From Adiantum capillus-veneris (lineage: Eukaryota; Streptophyta; Polypodiopsida; Polypodiales; Pteridaceae): a DNA stretch of 60,000 nt. Location: positions 87,824,087-87,884,086 of the forward strand of contig CM043966.1 of NCBI GenBank assembly GCA_014529385.2, in the 5' to 3' direction. Shown piece after piece: positions 9,804 to 18,861 of this stretch. The notes beneath the pieces were generated by a model. That model was not told the DNA's origin. It did not search any database and saw nothing but the letters and a program-made list of their open reading frames with translations. Every line of letters starts with the position of its first letter. The stretch's first letter is position 1. The translations under genes were made by a program, and so were the position numbers.

Positions 9804-10516
9804 TCAAAAAACTGGATGGCTGCCATGCAATCAAAATATGATGCACTTATAGGAAATGACACATGGACTTTATGTGATCTGCCTCCTGGCAAAAAGGCCA
9901 TTGGTAAAAAGTGTCACTTTATGTGATCTTGGCTTGTTTTATCCCAAGGGGGGATCATTGCCGCCAGACTTACATCCTTTTTCGGACTCAACTTGGGTTG
10001 GTTGTTTTGACACGCGAGTGTCCACAAGTGGTTTTTGTTTCATGCTTGTTAGTTCATGTATATCATGGTTGAGCAAGAAGCAACCTACTGTGGCCACTTC
10101 GAGTTGTGAGGTTGAGTACATGGAAGTCTTCCCAGGTACGGTTGAGTGTGTATGGCTCAGACGCCTTATGGCTGATTTGGGTGTTGGACAGGACACTGCC
10201 AACACTATCTACACTGACAGTCAGAGCACATTGGAAGTTTCCAGGAACCCAGTTTTCATGCTCGCACAAAGCACATTGAGGTGCATTACCACTATGTCAG
10301 GGAGAGGCTCTCAAGAGGAGAGATCAGCTTGGCTTATGTGCCAACATAGGACAACCTTGCAGATCTTTTCACAAAGGCATTGTCTTGTGAGAAGCTTGAA
10401 GCTTTCCGCAAAGCTTTGGGCTTACTCCCCTTTGTGGACTGTTCATGTCCTCAGAGCATGGCACTTTCCTTTACTCATGTGCCAGCTCTCGTTCACCGCA
10501 TCACTCCAGGGGGGAT
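9804..10516 (+). pseudogene. Ty1/copia pol deletion derivative (RT start joined to RNase H)
   Basis: The plus strand reads MQSKYDALIGNDTWTLCDLP at 9810-9880, the start of a copia reverse transcriptase, and then jumps within 50 bases to DLGLFYPKGG and FSDSTWVGCFDTR, the end of RT and the RNase H domain. Catalytic-type RNase H segments follow: SCEVEYM, IYTDSQSTLEV and, after a frameshift near 10255, KHIEVHYHYVRERL and DNLADLFTKAL (with one TAG before it). The RT palm including YVDD is gone, so an internal deletion of roughly 1.5 kb or more is inferred. A 14-base direct repeat, ACTTTATGTGATCT, lies at 9867-9880 and 9916-9929 around the junction. A purine tract (CCAGGGGGGAT, about 10506-10516) precedes the LTR. 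Confidence 0.85.
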
Positions 10517-10517
10517 T

Positions 10518-10744
10518 TATTACCATATACATGTGGTAGTGATGTGTGTGAACACACTAGGACCGCCAGGGCATTTTTTTTTCTTTAGGAGGTTTTTCCC
10601 CCTCGAGCATTGTATATACGCCCATCACTCTAGGGCTATCTATCTTTCCATTGCACACTAAGTAACACACTCTCTATTGTGTGCCTTGAGCTTCCTTCAT
10701 CTTCTGCAAGCTATGTGCGTTTCTCTGCAACCCTAATTCCAACT
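10518..10744 (+). repeat. Copia LTR, first of two in tandem
   Basis: This 227-base unit follows the purine tract of the copia remnant, so it is that element's 3' LTR. It matches 10745-10971 closely with no frame of length difference (starts of TACCATATAC at 10521 and 10748). Its ends are mutated (TATTACC start, CCAACT end) compared with the second copy. It contains a TATA-like GTATATAC segment near 10610. Confidence 0.8.
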
Positions 10745-10971
10745 TGTTACCATATACATGTGGTAGTCATGTGTGTACACACACTAGGACCGCCGGGGCA
10801 TTTTTTCCCTCTTTAGGAGGTTTTTTCCCCCGAGCATTGTATATACGACCATCACTCTAGGGCTATCTATCTTTCCATTTCACACTAAGTAACACACTCT
10901 CTATTGTGTGCCTTGAGCTTCCTTCATCTTCTCCAAGCTGTGTGCATTTCTCTGCAACCCTAACTCCAACA
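10745..10971 (+). repeat. Copia LTR, second of two in tandem
   Basis: This 227-base copy has intact ends, TGTTACC ... CCAACA. It abuts the first LTR directly with no internal sequence between them and is not followed by a primer-binding site. A head-to-tail LTR pair may come from integration of a two-LTR circle, from insertion of one element beside another, or from unequal recombination. Confidence 0.8.
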
Positions 10972-11039
10972 CAGAAGTACAATACTAATTGTGCAATCTG
11001 TAGGTCCAAACCACTAGTAGAACATGCTACACTATTTTA

Positions 11040-11540
11040 GGTGACAATTGCACCAAAATGGATCCAATACATAATTGACTATCTGACAACAAGGAAGTTT
11101 TTTGAAAATACCTTTAGGGAACGAAAAATGGCCATAGAAATAGAGGTTTGAGATTTTGTACTAATTGAACATCAAGTGTAGAAGAGAGGAAAGGACAATG
11201 AGCTCAGGATATGTGCGACCACCAATCCTAGAGCATCCACATGAAGGACTCAGTGGAGGCCATTTTTTAGGGGATAAGAGGACAAGAATTGTCTTAACCA
11301 CTGGAATATGGTGGCCTACATTACACATGGACATTGACAAATATGTTAAGAGATGCGATGCACGTCAGCATACCAAAGTAGTGATAAAGAGAGATGAGAT
11401 GCCTCTAAGGCTAATGATGGGAGCAAGAGCTTTTGCTAAGTGGGGTATAGATTTTATGGGACAAATTTCATCCTCCGCTTATAGAACTCATGTCTAATAT
11501 ATCATTGTGGCTACATACTATCTCACAAAACCGCGGGCTA
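11040..11540 (+). pseudogene. Ty3/gypsy element K: integrase N-terminal part, upstream of the copia insertion
   Basis: From about 11040 the frame carries the pol linker (DYLTTRKFFENTF), then the H2C2 zinc finger spread over HPHEGLSGGHF and KRCDARQHTK (second Cys pair C-x2-Q in place of C-x2-C). The start of the catalytic core, AKWGIDFMGQI with the first Asp, follows. A TAA lies just before YIIVATYYLTK. The frame stops at the left target duplication of copia C1 and resumes at 16942, so this is one gene cut by a later insertion. Confidence 0.88.
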
Positions 11541-11545
11541 AAGCT
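11541..11545 (+). repeat. Target-site duplication, left copy (C1)
   Basis: AAGCT directly precedes the 5' LTR of the copia element and is repeated at 16937-16941. Confidence 0.9.
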
Positions 11546-12207
11546 TGTTGAGTATGGAGTCTGATTTACCCCTTGTAATTTTCTATATTAAAAACATTAT
11601 GAGGAGAAGCCATCGTGTGCGAAGAAAATTCACTCACCCAAAACAAAGATCATTCGCCTTTTTGCCACAATATTATGACCGAATGACGGTTGAAAAGTGG
11701 TCAAAAAACAATCGATCAGTTGGCCGGTGGCCTGTAGTCAATGGCCCGTGGCCGATTTCAAAGATGGACTTATCTTCTCAAGGGCGGCCACACATGGGCG
11801 AATTGGAGGGTCCGATTTGGACTTGTCAACACAAGGGCGGCTAGCCACACATGGCCGACTCTCACGAGAGGGGGTAGCCCTTTTGTCCTATAAAAGGAAG
11901 CCTCTTCTATACACAAAAATGGATTGTGAAGCATTGTGGTTGATTGTGAAGTTGATGTGAGGTGGTGAGAGTGAAGCAAGGTGGGAGCTCCAAAAGGGTA
12001 GAATCCCTTTGTAATCTACTTCTTGTTTTGAGGTACTAAAGACATTGAGTGGCTTATTTCCCTCGAACGTAGCCCACATTGGGTGAACCATGTATATCAT
12101 GTGTACTCTCTCTCTCTCTACTCTATAATCTCTTGTGTGTGTAGATTATCTCTCTCTATCAAGTAATCTACTCAGTTATATACTTAGCTATGTCATATTT
12201 ACTAACA
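11546..12207 (+). repeat. 5' LTR of copia C1
   Basis: It is 662 bases long, beginning TGTTGAGTATGG and ending ACTAACA, with a CT microsatellite near 12107. It matches 16210-16936. Confidence 0.93.
11889..11895 (+). promoter_or_regulatory. TATA box in the 5' LTR of C1
   Basis: TATAAAA within CCTATAAAAGG; the same box is kept in the 3' LTR at 16606-16612. It is the probable core promoter for the element's RNA. Confidence 0.7.
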
Positions 12208-12209
12208 AC

Positions 12210-12221
12210 TGGTATTAGAGC
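12210..12221 (+). promoter_or_regulatory. Primer-binding site of C1
   Basis: TGGTATTAGAGC begins two bases after the LTR. It differs by one base from the usual plant site complementary to initiator tRNA-Met (TGGTATCAGAGC). Confidence 0.88.
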
Positions 12222-12282
12222 AAGGTTTTCTCGTAAAGCTAAAGTATCTCAAGGCAAGGATTCCTTGAATTGAGTGTGAGTG

Positions 12283-13083
12283 ATGGCGGAGGAAGGGAAG
12301 CTCAATATCGAGAATTTCAATGGAAAAAAGCTACCAACATTAGAAGATGTAGATTGAAAACTATCTCTACCAGAAGGACCTCTATTTGCCACTAAGTGGT
12401 CTTGCATGGCAGATGAAGCATGGATTGTCCTTGATCGAAAGCAACTGGGAACAATTCGGTTAATCTTGGAATCAACGGTGGCCTTCAATATTTTGGAGAT
12501 GAAGACCACAAAGGACTTGATGAAGTCACTTGACGGCCTCTACGAGGAACCATCGGAATCCAATAAGGTATTTCTCATGAAGTGCTTGTTCAATCTAAAT
12601 ATGGCAAAGAATGGTTTAGTTGCAGAACAACTAAATGACTTGAACACAAACATAAATCAACTTTGATTGGTGAAAATCAATTTTGATGATGAAGTGTGAG
12701 CTCTTCTTATACTATCGTCTCTATCGGATAGTTGGGATAGCCTTGTGATGGCTGTAAGTAACTCTATCTCTGACACAAATACTCTTAAGTTTGATGATGT
12801 TGTAGGTGTTCTCCTAAGTGAGGAAATGCAAAGGAGAAGCACAAGAGAATCATCAAGTGCTGCACTATCAGTGGAAACAAGAGGAAGGCTTAAGGAGAGG
12901 TTCAAAAACCAAAAGGGTCGTGATCGCTCAAGGTGGAGCAAGTCACGCAAAAAGTCAGTTCTTGAATGTTGGACTACGGCAAGAAGGGCCACATCAAGAA
13001 GTATTGCTAATCCAGAAAGAAGAAGGAGTCAGAGTCTCAAGACAACAAGACAACGTCAGAGAACAATGTCGCAGGTAAAGTAG
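12283..13083 (+). pseudogene. Copia C1 gag
   Basis: The ATG at 12283 starts MAEEGKLNIENFNGKK, a typical plant copia gag beginning. The frame then breaks: the segment IENYLYQKDLYLPL is in another frame with stops, and ADEAWIVLDRKQLGTIRL resumes from 12406. The capsid-like region continues through VAFNILEMKTTKDLMKSL and SNKVFLMKCLFNLNM. A stop at about 12664 is followed by a frame with NTLKFDDVVGVLLSEEM. The basic tail ends in a zinc knuckle whose first Cys pair is separated by a one-base slip from GKKGHIKKYC (about 12965-13008). Gag would form the cytoplasmic particle that packages element RNA. Confidence 0.85.
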
Positions 13084-13115
13084 ATCAATATGCTCTAATT
13101 CTCTCACTAGACAAT

Positions 13116-13364
13116 GTGTCTAATTCTTGGATAGTAGATTCCGGGGCTTCATTCCATGCGACACCACACAAGCAACATTTCCAAGATTACACCAAAGGTA
13201 ATTTTGGGTATGTATACTTGGGAGATGATGGAGCTTGTGAAATTGTTGGCAAAGGTACAATTTGTCTCAGAACTGCTAACAGAAATGAATGGAAGTTTAA
13301 AGATGTTAGGCATGTTCCTTCTCTTTGCAAAATTTTTGATCTCTATAGGACAATTGGACGATGA
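13116..13364 (+). pseudogene. Copia C1 protease
   Basis: The frame holds SWIVDSGASFHATPH, the copia protease active site (D-S-G-A), followed by YTKGNFGYVYLGDDGACEIVG and the FKDVRHVPSL segment that ends the domain. The frame slips by one near 13340, and the next domain continues from there. The enzyme would cleave the gag-pol polyprotein. It lies between gag and integrase as usual. Confidence 0.9.
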
Positions 13365-14403
13365 AGGTCATAACATTGCTTTGAGAAACAAACGGTGGAA
13401 GATCTCAAAGGGATCTTTGGTGGTTGTCAAGGGAGAAAAGGTCGGTACACTTTACTTGTGTACTGTTAGCACGCAATCTTCAAGTTGTGCAATAGCTACG
13501 AAAGTCAACAGTGCGGTGTGGCACTATCAACTTGAGCATATGAGTGCCAAAAGAATGCAAATCCTTCAAACAAAGAAGCTTCTACCAGGTTTGGAACAAG
13601 TGGAGTTAGAGTTCTCTGAAGATTGTGTTTATGGTAAACAAAAGAGGGTAAAATTTCAAAAATTGAGAAAAAGAAGAAAAAATAAAGAACTTGAGTTGGT
13701 TCATTTGGATGTTTGGGGTCTTGCAAGTACACCATCACTTGGTGGCTTATTGTACTATGCAACATTCATAGATGATGCACCTAGAATAACATGGGTTTAT
13801 GTAATGAAAAATAAATCCGATGTGTTTTCCATATTTCAAAGGTGGAAAGCCTTTGTGGAGAATGAAACAGGTACTAAGTTTAAATGCCTAAGATTCGATA
13901 ATGGAGGCGAATATTGCAGCCAAGCTTTTGAAAGCTTTTGTGCTAGCAATGGTTTTTGGAGGCAAAGGACAACCTCAAGAAGACCTCAACAAAATGGGAT
14001 TTTTGAAAGGATGAACAAGACAATCATGGAAGGAGCACAAAGCATGCGGCTACATGCAAGCCTACTGCTTGAGCTTTGGGCGAAAGCAGTAAGTACGTAT
14101 GTGTACTTAATCAACCAGTCACCCTCAATAGAATTGGATGGGGGAGTTCCAGAGGAGGTGTGGACAGGTAAACAAGTGAACTATTCATTTCTCAAAGTTT
14201 TTGGGTGCGAGGCTTTTATGCACATAGATAGAACTCTAAGGTCAAAGGTAGATGCAAAGTCCAAAAATTGTTTCTTCATTGGCTATGGAGAAGGTGACTT
14301 TGGGTATCGCCTATGGAATCCTGAAGATGGTAAAATCTTTAGGAGTAGGGATGTAAGTTTTAATGAAAAAAGTATGCACAAAGATTACTTGGAGAGAAAA
14401 TAA
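13345..14403 (+). pseudogene. Copia C1 integrase
   Basis: After the slip near 13340 the long frame begins ISIGQLDDEGH. It then carries the pre-integrase H-x-H/C-x-C type region, partly decayed (WHYQLEHMSAKRM, DCVYGKQKRV in place of the C-x2-C pattern). The catalytic core has LVHLDVWGLAS (first Asp), CLRFDNGGEY (second Asp) and QQNGIFERMNKTIMEGA (Glu). The C-terminal part has VFGCEAFMHI and CFFIGYGEGDFGYRLW. This is the longest surviving frame of the element, ending in TAA at 14401-14403. The enzyme would insert the cDNA into chromosomes. The zinc-finger positions are partly lost, so activity is unlikely. Confidence 0.92.
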
Positions 14404-14646
14404 ATAAAAGAAACAGGTGATGAGTACATGGAGCTTGAGGACGGTGAAATCTCCAGGAGTGCAAATGATGACAATGTACAATAGCGTCAACCAAATGAGG
14501 ATCCTTAACCTATTCCCCAAAGATCTACAAAAGCAAGTAGACCTCCAGAAAGGTTTGTTCCTTCCTTCAACCATCTCTTGGTCTTAGATTCTGGAGAGAC
14601 AGAATCATACGAAAAATCTATGCATCATGAATCCAAAGAAGAATGA

Positions 14647-15718
14647 ATGAAGAGCATGCAAGTGGAGATAGACCCACTACATTGCAACCAAACATGGGAG
14701 TTGGTTGGTTTGTTTAAAGGTAAGTGGGCACTGCAGAACAAATTGGTGTATAAGCTGAAGGAAGAAGAAGGTGGGAAGAAAAGGTACAAGTCTAGGCTTG
14801 TGGTAAAAGGGTTTTCTCAAAAGAAAGGCATTGACTTCAACAAAATATTTTCTCCTGTTGTAAAAATGAACTCAATTAGGCTTGTCTTAAGCCTTGTGGC
14901 TGCTCATGATCTAAATTTTGAGCAAATGGATGTAAATACAACATTCCCTCATGGTGACTTAGAGGAGGAAATTTACATGCTTCAACCAAAGGGGTATGAA
15001 GTAAAAGGTAAGGAGAAAATGGTTTGCAGATTAAAAGAAGAGCTTGTATGGTTTAAAGCAAGCATCAAGACAATGGTACTTGAAGTTCGATCGATGGATG
15101 CTTGATCATGAATTCAGAAGGTGCAACTTAGATCATTGCATCTACACAAAGAATTTGGGAGATGGGGCGTTCATCATCCTAATATTGTATGTTGATGACA
15201 TGCTAATTGCAAGTGCTAACATGCAGGACATCAAAGACCTAAAAGAAGAGCTATCTAAATCTTTTTCAATGAAAGATTTAGGTGTTGTAAAGAGGATACT
15301 TGGTATGAAGATATCAAGGGAAAGGGCGAAGAAGACAATAACGTTATCTCAAGAGGACTACATCAAGAAGGTACTAGAAAGGTTTGCAATGCAAAATGCA
15401 GAAACGGTTTCTACACCTTTGGCTGGTCACTTTAAACTAACCAAGGATATGTGTCCAAAGACACAAGAGGAGATAGCCTATATGTCTAAATTTCCATATG
15501 CTGCAATGGTAGGTTCTCTAATGTATGATATGGTCTGGACAAGGCCAGATATTGCACATACAGTGGGAGTTTTGAGTAGGTTCATGGACAACCCAGGTAA
15601 AGAGCATTGGCAAGCTATGAAGTGGATACTTAGGTATCTAAAAGGGACAACAACAAATGCTTTGTATTTTGGAGGAACTGATATTTTTCTTCAAGGTATA
15701 CTGATGCAGATATGGTAG
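14647..15718 (+). pseudogene. Copia C1 reverse transcriptase
   Basis: Two frames join near 15050. The first has NQTWELVGL, YKSRLVVKGFSQKKGIDF, FSPVVKMNSIRLVLSL and MDVNTTFPHGDLEEEIYM. The second has MYGLKQASRQWYLKFD, the catalytic LYVDDMLIA (YVDD at 15188-15199), FSMKDLGVVKRILGM and WTRPDIAHTVGVLSRFM. This is RVT_2, the copia-type RT. The second Asp of MDVxTAFLxGDL is present as M-D-V. One frameshift near 15050 and another near 15690 break it. Confidence 0.93.
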
Positions 15719-16149
15719 GTGACAAAGATACTCAAAGGAGCACTACTAGATATGTCTTCACAATTGGAGGCACAACAGTAAGCTGGGCTTCAAAACTACA
15801 GAAAGTGGTCTCACTTTCTACCACAAAAGTAGAGTATGTTGCAATGACGGAGGCAAGCAAAGAAATTCTATGACTTCACAGATTCTTAGAAGAGCTTGGA
15901 TTCAAACAAGAGAATTGTGTCTTGTATAGTGATAGCCAAAGCGCTATCCATCTTGTAAAGAACTCAGCCTTTCATTCAGGGAAAAAGCACATTGAGGTGA
16001 GATATCACTTCATACACACTCTTTTGAAAGAGGGGCAGCTAAAGCTAGGAAAGGTGCATACAAGTGAAAATCCTGCAGACATGTTTACAAAGGTGGTCAA
16101 CAAGGAGAAGTTGAGATTTTTCTCATCTTCAATCGGCATTCAAGGATAA
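15690..16149 (+). pseudogene. Copia C1 RNase H
   Basis: After a frameshift the domain starts [19 protein letters not shown], followed by [22 protein letters not shown], a TGA at about 15871, and from 15922 YSDSQSAIHLVKNSAFHS, KKHIEVRYHFI and NPADMFTKVV. These are the usual landmarks of copia RNase H. It ends 60 bases before the polypurine tract. Confidence 0.9.
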
Positions 16150-16196
16150 GAAGCCAAGATGGAAAGCAGTCACACATTTGGTTTGGAGGTCAGTCT

Positions 16197-16208
16197 CCAA
16201 GTGGGAGA
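16197..16208 (+). promoter_or_regulatory. Polypurine tract of C1
   Basis: AAGTGGGAGAT lies directly before the 3' LTR start (TGTTAAG at 16210), the standard plant copia arrangement. Confidence 0.85.
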
Positions 16209-16209
16209 T

Positions 16210-16936
16210 TGTTAAGTATGGAGCCTGATTTACCCCTTGTAATTTTCTATATTAAAAACGCACATTTATAAGGCGCCCATTATGAGGAGAAACCATCATG
16301 CGTAAAGAAAAATCACTCACCGAAAACAAAAATCACTCGCCAGGATATTCCTTTTTGTCGGAATATTATGGCCGGATGGTGGCCAGAAAGTGGTCAAAAA
16401 ACGACCGATCGGTTGGCCAGTTGGTCGGTGGTCGGAAGTCAATGGCCGGTGGCTGAATTCAATGGCCCGTGGCCAATTTCAAAGATGGACTTATCTTTGC
16501 AAGGGCAACCACACATGGGTGGATTGGAGGGTCTGATTTGGACTTGTCAACACAAGGGCGGCTACACACAACTGCCTCTCATGAGAGAGGACAACCCTTT
16601 TGGACTATAAAAGGAGTCCTCTTCTACACACAAAAACGGATTGTGAAGCATTGTGGTGCATTGTGAAGTTGGTGTGAGGTGGTGAGAGTGAAGCAAGGTG
16701 GGAGCTCCAAAAAGGTAGAATCCCTTTGTAATCTAGTTCTTGTTTTGAGGTACTAAAGCCATTGACTGTCTGCTTTCCCGTGGACGTAGCCCACATTGGG
16801 TGAACCATGTATATCGTGTGTACTCTCTCTCTCTCTCTCTCTTTATCTACTCTATAATCTCTTGTGTGTGTAAATTATCTCTCTCCATCAAGTAATCTAC
16901 TCAATTATCTATTTAGCTACGTCATATTTCCTAATA
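16210..16936 (+). repeat. 3' LTR of copia C1
   Basis: It is 727 bases long, TGTTAAGTATGG ... CCTAATA, with the terminal CA mutated to TA. The TATA box is at 16606-16612, and a (CT)n run lies near 16820-16842. It is longer than the 5' LTR mainly through small insertions. Confidence 0.92.
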
Positions 16937-16941
16937 AAGCT
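16937..16941 (+). repeat. Target-site duplication, right copy (C1)
   Basis: AAGCT, identical to 11541-11545. Confidence 0.9.
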
Positions 16942-17720
16942 AAGGCCACACAAAAAGAATATGCAAGGACCACTGCACAGTTTCTATACAAAAATATCTT
17001 TGTTAGATATGGCCTACCCATAGAAATTGTCAGTGATCATGGCACACCTTTTCTTAATGATTTATTGAAAATATTTTGGTGGACAAAATCATGGTAGTGC
17101 ATAGGAAGTCTGCCCCATACCATCCACATGCTAATGGGCAGGCTGGAGCTACCAATAAGACTCTATGCACAATTTTGACCAAAATAGTATTCGAATCAAG
17201 AGTAGATTGGGACCAAGAGTTGCACGCCACATTGTGGGCTTATAGAATATCCTACAAAATATCAATTTGGAACAACACCGTATAACATGGTGTTTGGCCT
17301 TAATGTGATCTTGCCGTTGGAGTTCCTAATCTGCACTCTAAGAGTATCTAAACAACTTGGATGGACAGGCCATCAATTATCTTCCAGAGTCGATGACCTT
17401 GAAAAACTAGATGAGCTTTGCCTAAAGACCATAGCCTCTATCTACACTCAAAAAGGCGACAAAAGGAGTTTTTTTATAAGCATGTATGCTCAAAAGATTT
17501 TAAAACACGAGAATATGTCCTGGTTTATGCATTGAAACAGCATGCTAAAAAACTTAAAAAGTGAGGGATGGGACCCTTGGGGATCACCAATATATCACAA
17601 AGTGGAGCCGTCAAGCTTGCTACATTGGATGATGAAAAAATGCCTAATTGGATCAATGGTTGTTGCCTTAAAAAGTATCATCTACAACTAACCTAGGGCA
17701 TGCTTCAACAAATCCATGCA
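16942..17720 (+). pseudogene. Ty3/gypsy element K: integrase core and C-terminus, after the copia insertion
   Basis: The frame resumes with TQKEYARTTAQFLYKNIF, then EIVSDHGTPFLND (second Asp). After a slip near 17080 it reads HPHANGQAGATNKT, where the catalytic Glu of NGQAE is replaced by Gly. ATLWAYRISYK and MVFGLNVILPLEF follow in further frames. The C-terminus (GMGPLGITNISQSGAVKL, about 17565-17625) is the GPY-type region. The lost Glu, several frameshifts and the copia insertion all mark it as dead. A Lys/Gln-rich tether leads to the protease-like domain. Confidence 0.88.
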
Positions 17721-17821
17721 AAAAAGAAACGATCTCAAGAAAAAGCCAGGGAGCACATTTCAAAACGAAAGCTTCTACGACAACAATAGCAGCATGGACC
17801 AACACGATCAATGCGATCAAA

Positions 17822-18142
17822 GTGATCGATTTTGAAGAGGATCATATGGTGGATCCAACCATAAAAGTCAAGCTTGGAGGTAATCAAGTGGAGGCCAGGT
17901 CAATCCTAGATTTCAAAGCTCAAGGAAATCTTATTTCTTATAGCGTATACAAGCAGCTAACACTTGAGGGACAGCTTCAAGCAACACAACATGATATTCA
18001 AAGCTATTTAGAGAACTCAATCAAGGCATTGGGTTGGATGGTGATATATGTGCATATTAGTCAATACCTCTACCCGCATAAGTTTCATGTGGTAGAAGAT
18101 AGGTCAATGCAACATCCATTATTGCTTGGTCAGCCATGGTAG
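17822..18142 (+). pseudogene. Post-integrase retropepsin-like domain of element K
   Basis: The 106-codon frame reads VKLGGNQVEARSILDFKAQG, followed by NLISYSVYKQL and, at the end, HPLLLGQPW. The layout is that of a retropepsin: an active-site loop, then about 70 residues, then the ILG-Q-P motif. The active-site D-[ST]-G is replaced by D-F-K, so catalysis is not expected in this copy. It stands after integrase, as at 1966-2223, which has an intact DTGA. A stop at 18140-18142 precedes the tryptophan-module region. Confidence 0.65.
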
Positions 18143-18379
18143 CAAAAGTACGACGTATAGATTGACTGGAGCTTTGATACAATCAACATTCAACATGTGC
18201 AAGAAAATCAAGTAGTTCCATTTGCGACAGAACTGAACCACAAATTGGTGGTAATGAACTTAAAAGTGAAGGTTCAAAGAGAAAAACAAAGGAGGTTACT
18301 ACTACAGAACCAAGCACCAAGAATTGTCTAAGGAGTCTATCGGGCAAACCCACCAGCAGGCAACTGCAACTACTAGAGT

Positions 18380-18861
18380 CACAAAAAGCACCTAAACAAT
18401 TTTGGGTTAAGAAGACAGAGGTTGCACAATTTACACAGACCAAGCTTACAACTACCAAAATGGTAAACCTTGGTAACCCACCCAAAGTACACTTAGGTTT
18501 GGGTACCAAAGAAATTGATTGTTGCACAAAGTCATCCAGCACACTAGATTCCAAATCAACACAACAAAAAGATTCCTTCAATACAAACCCCTCAGATCCA
18601 TCCCAAACCACAGCCCTATCACCAAAGACCCAATGTGACGCAGATTTGGCTACCCAAGACATTATGGAAATCTCAAAAAGACCACACTCAAACATGGGTC
18701 ATTAAGCAAAGGCCAATACAAACGCCATATGTGGATCATGGATTCAAACAAGACTGTCAACAACACTGGAAACACAAGCCGGAAGAACCAAGGCAACCAT
18801 TGTCAATCAAACAGCAAGCGGCACACTTAGAACGATTGTTATTTCACCGTTATCCTATTTG
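18380..18861 (+). pseudogene. Tryptophan-module (WxPK) accessory region of element K
   Basis: One plus-strand frame, with three stops at the 5' side, contains VWVPKKLIVAQ (VWVPK at 18497-18511), TQIWLPKTLWKSQ (IWLPK at 18644-18658) and QTWVIKQ (18692-18706), all in the same frame, and ends at a TGA near 18861. Another frame has KQFWVKK near 18400. Linkers are Gln/His/Pro/Lys-rich. The motifs match those at 7337-8333 and 2313-2933. Being on the same strand and directly after integrase and the protease-like domain, this copy gives the clearest native order. Confidence 0.55.

Larger units (their letters stand above)
11546..16936 (+). mobile_element. Complete Ty1/copia retrotransposon C1, nested in a Ty3 integrase
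   Basis: The element has both LTRs (11546-12207 and 16210-16936), a primer-binding site, gag, protease, integrase, RT and RNase H in copia order (integrase before RT), a polypurine tract and exact 5-bp target duplications (AAGCT). Total length is 5391 bases. The LTRs differ by substitutions, a longer CT microsatellite and an extra segment near 16258-16276 in the 3' copy; roughly 90 % identity by eye. Stops and frameshifts in gag and pol make it non-autonomous now. It interrupts element K. Confidence 0.95.

Noticed and set aside
12657-12992. 111-codon minus-strand frame, Ser/Leu/Arg-rich
   Set aside because: It is antisense to the basic tail of copia C1 gag.
18183-18695. 170-codon minus-strand frame with hydrophobic segments, membrane-protein-like
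   Set aside because: It is antisense to the tryptophan-module region, and I see no family motif in it.
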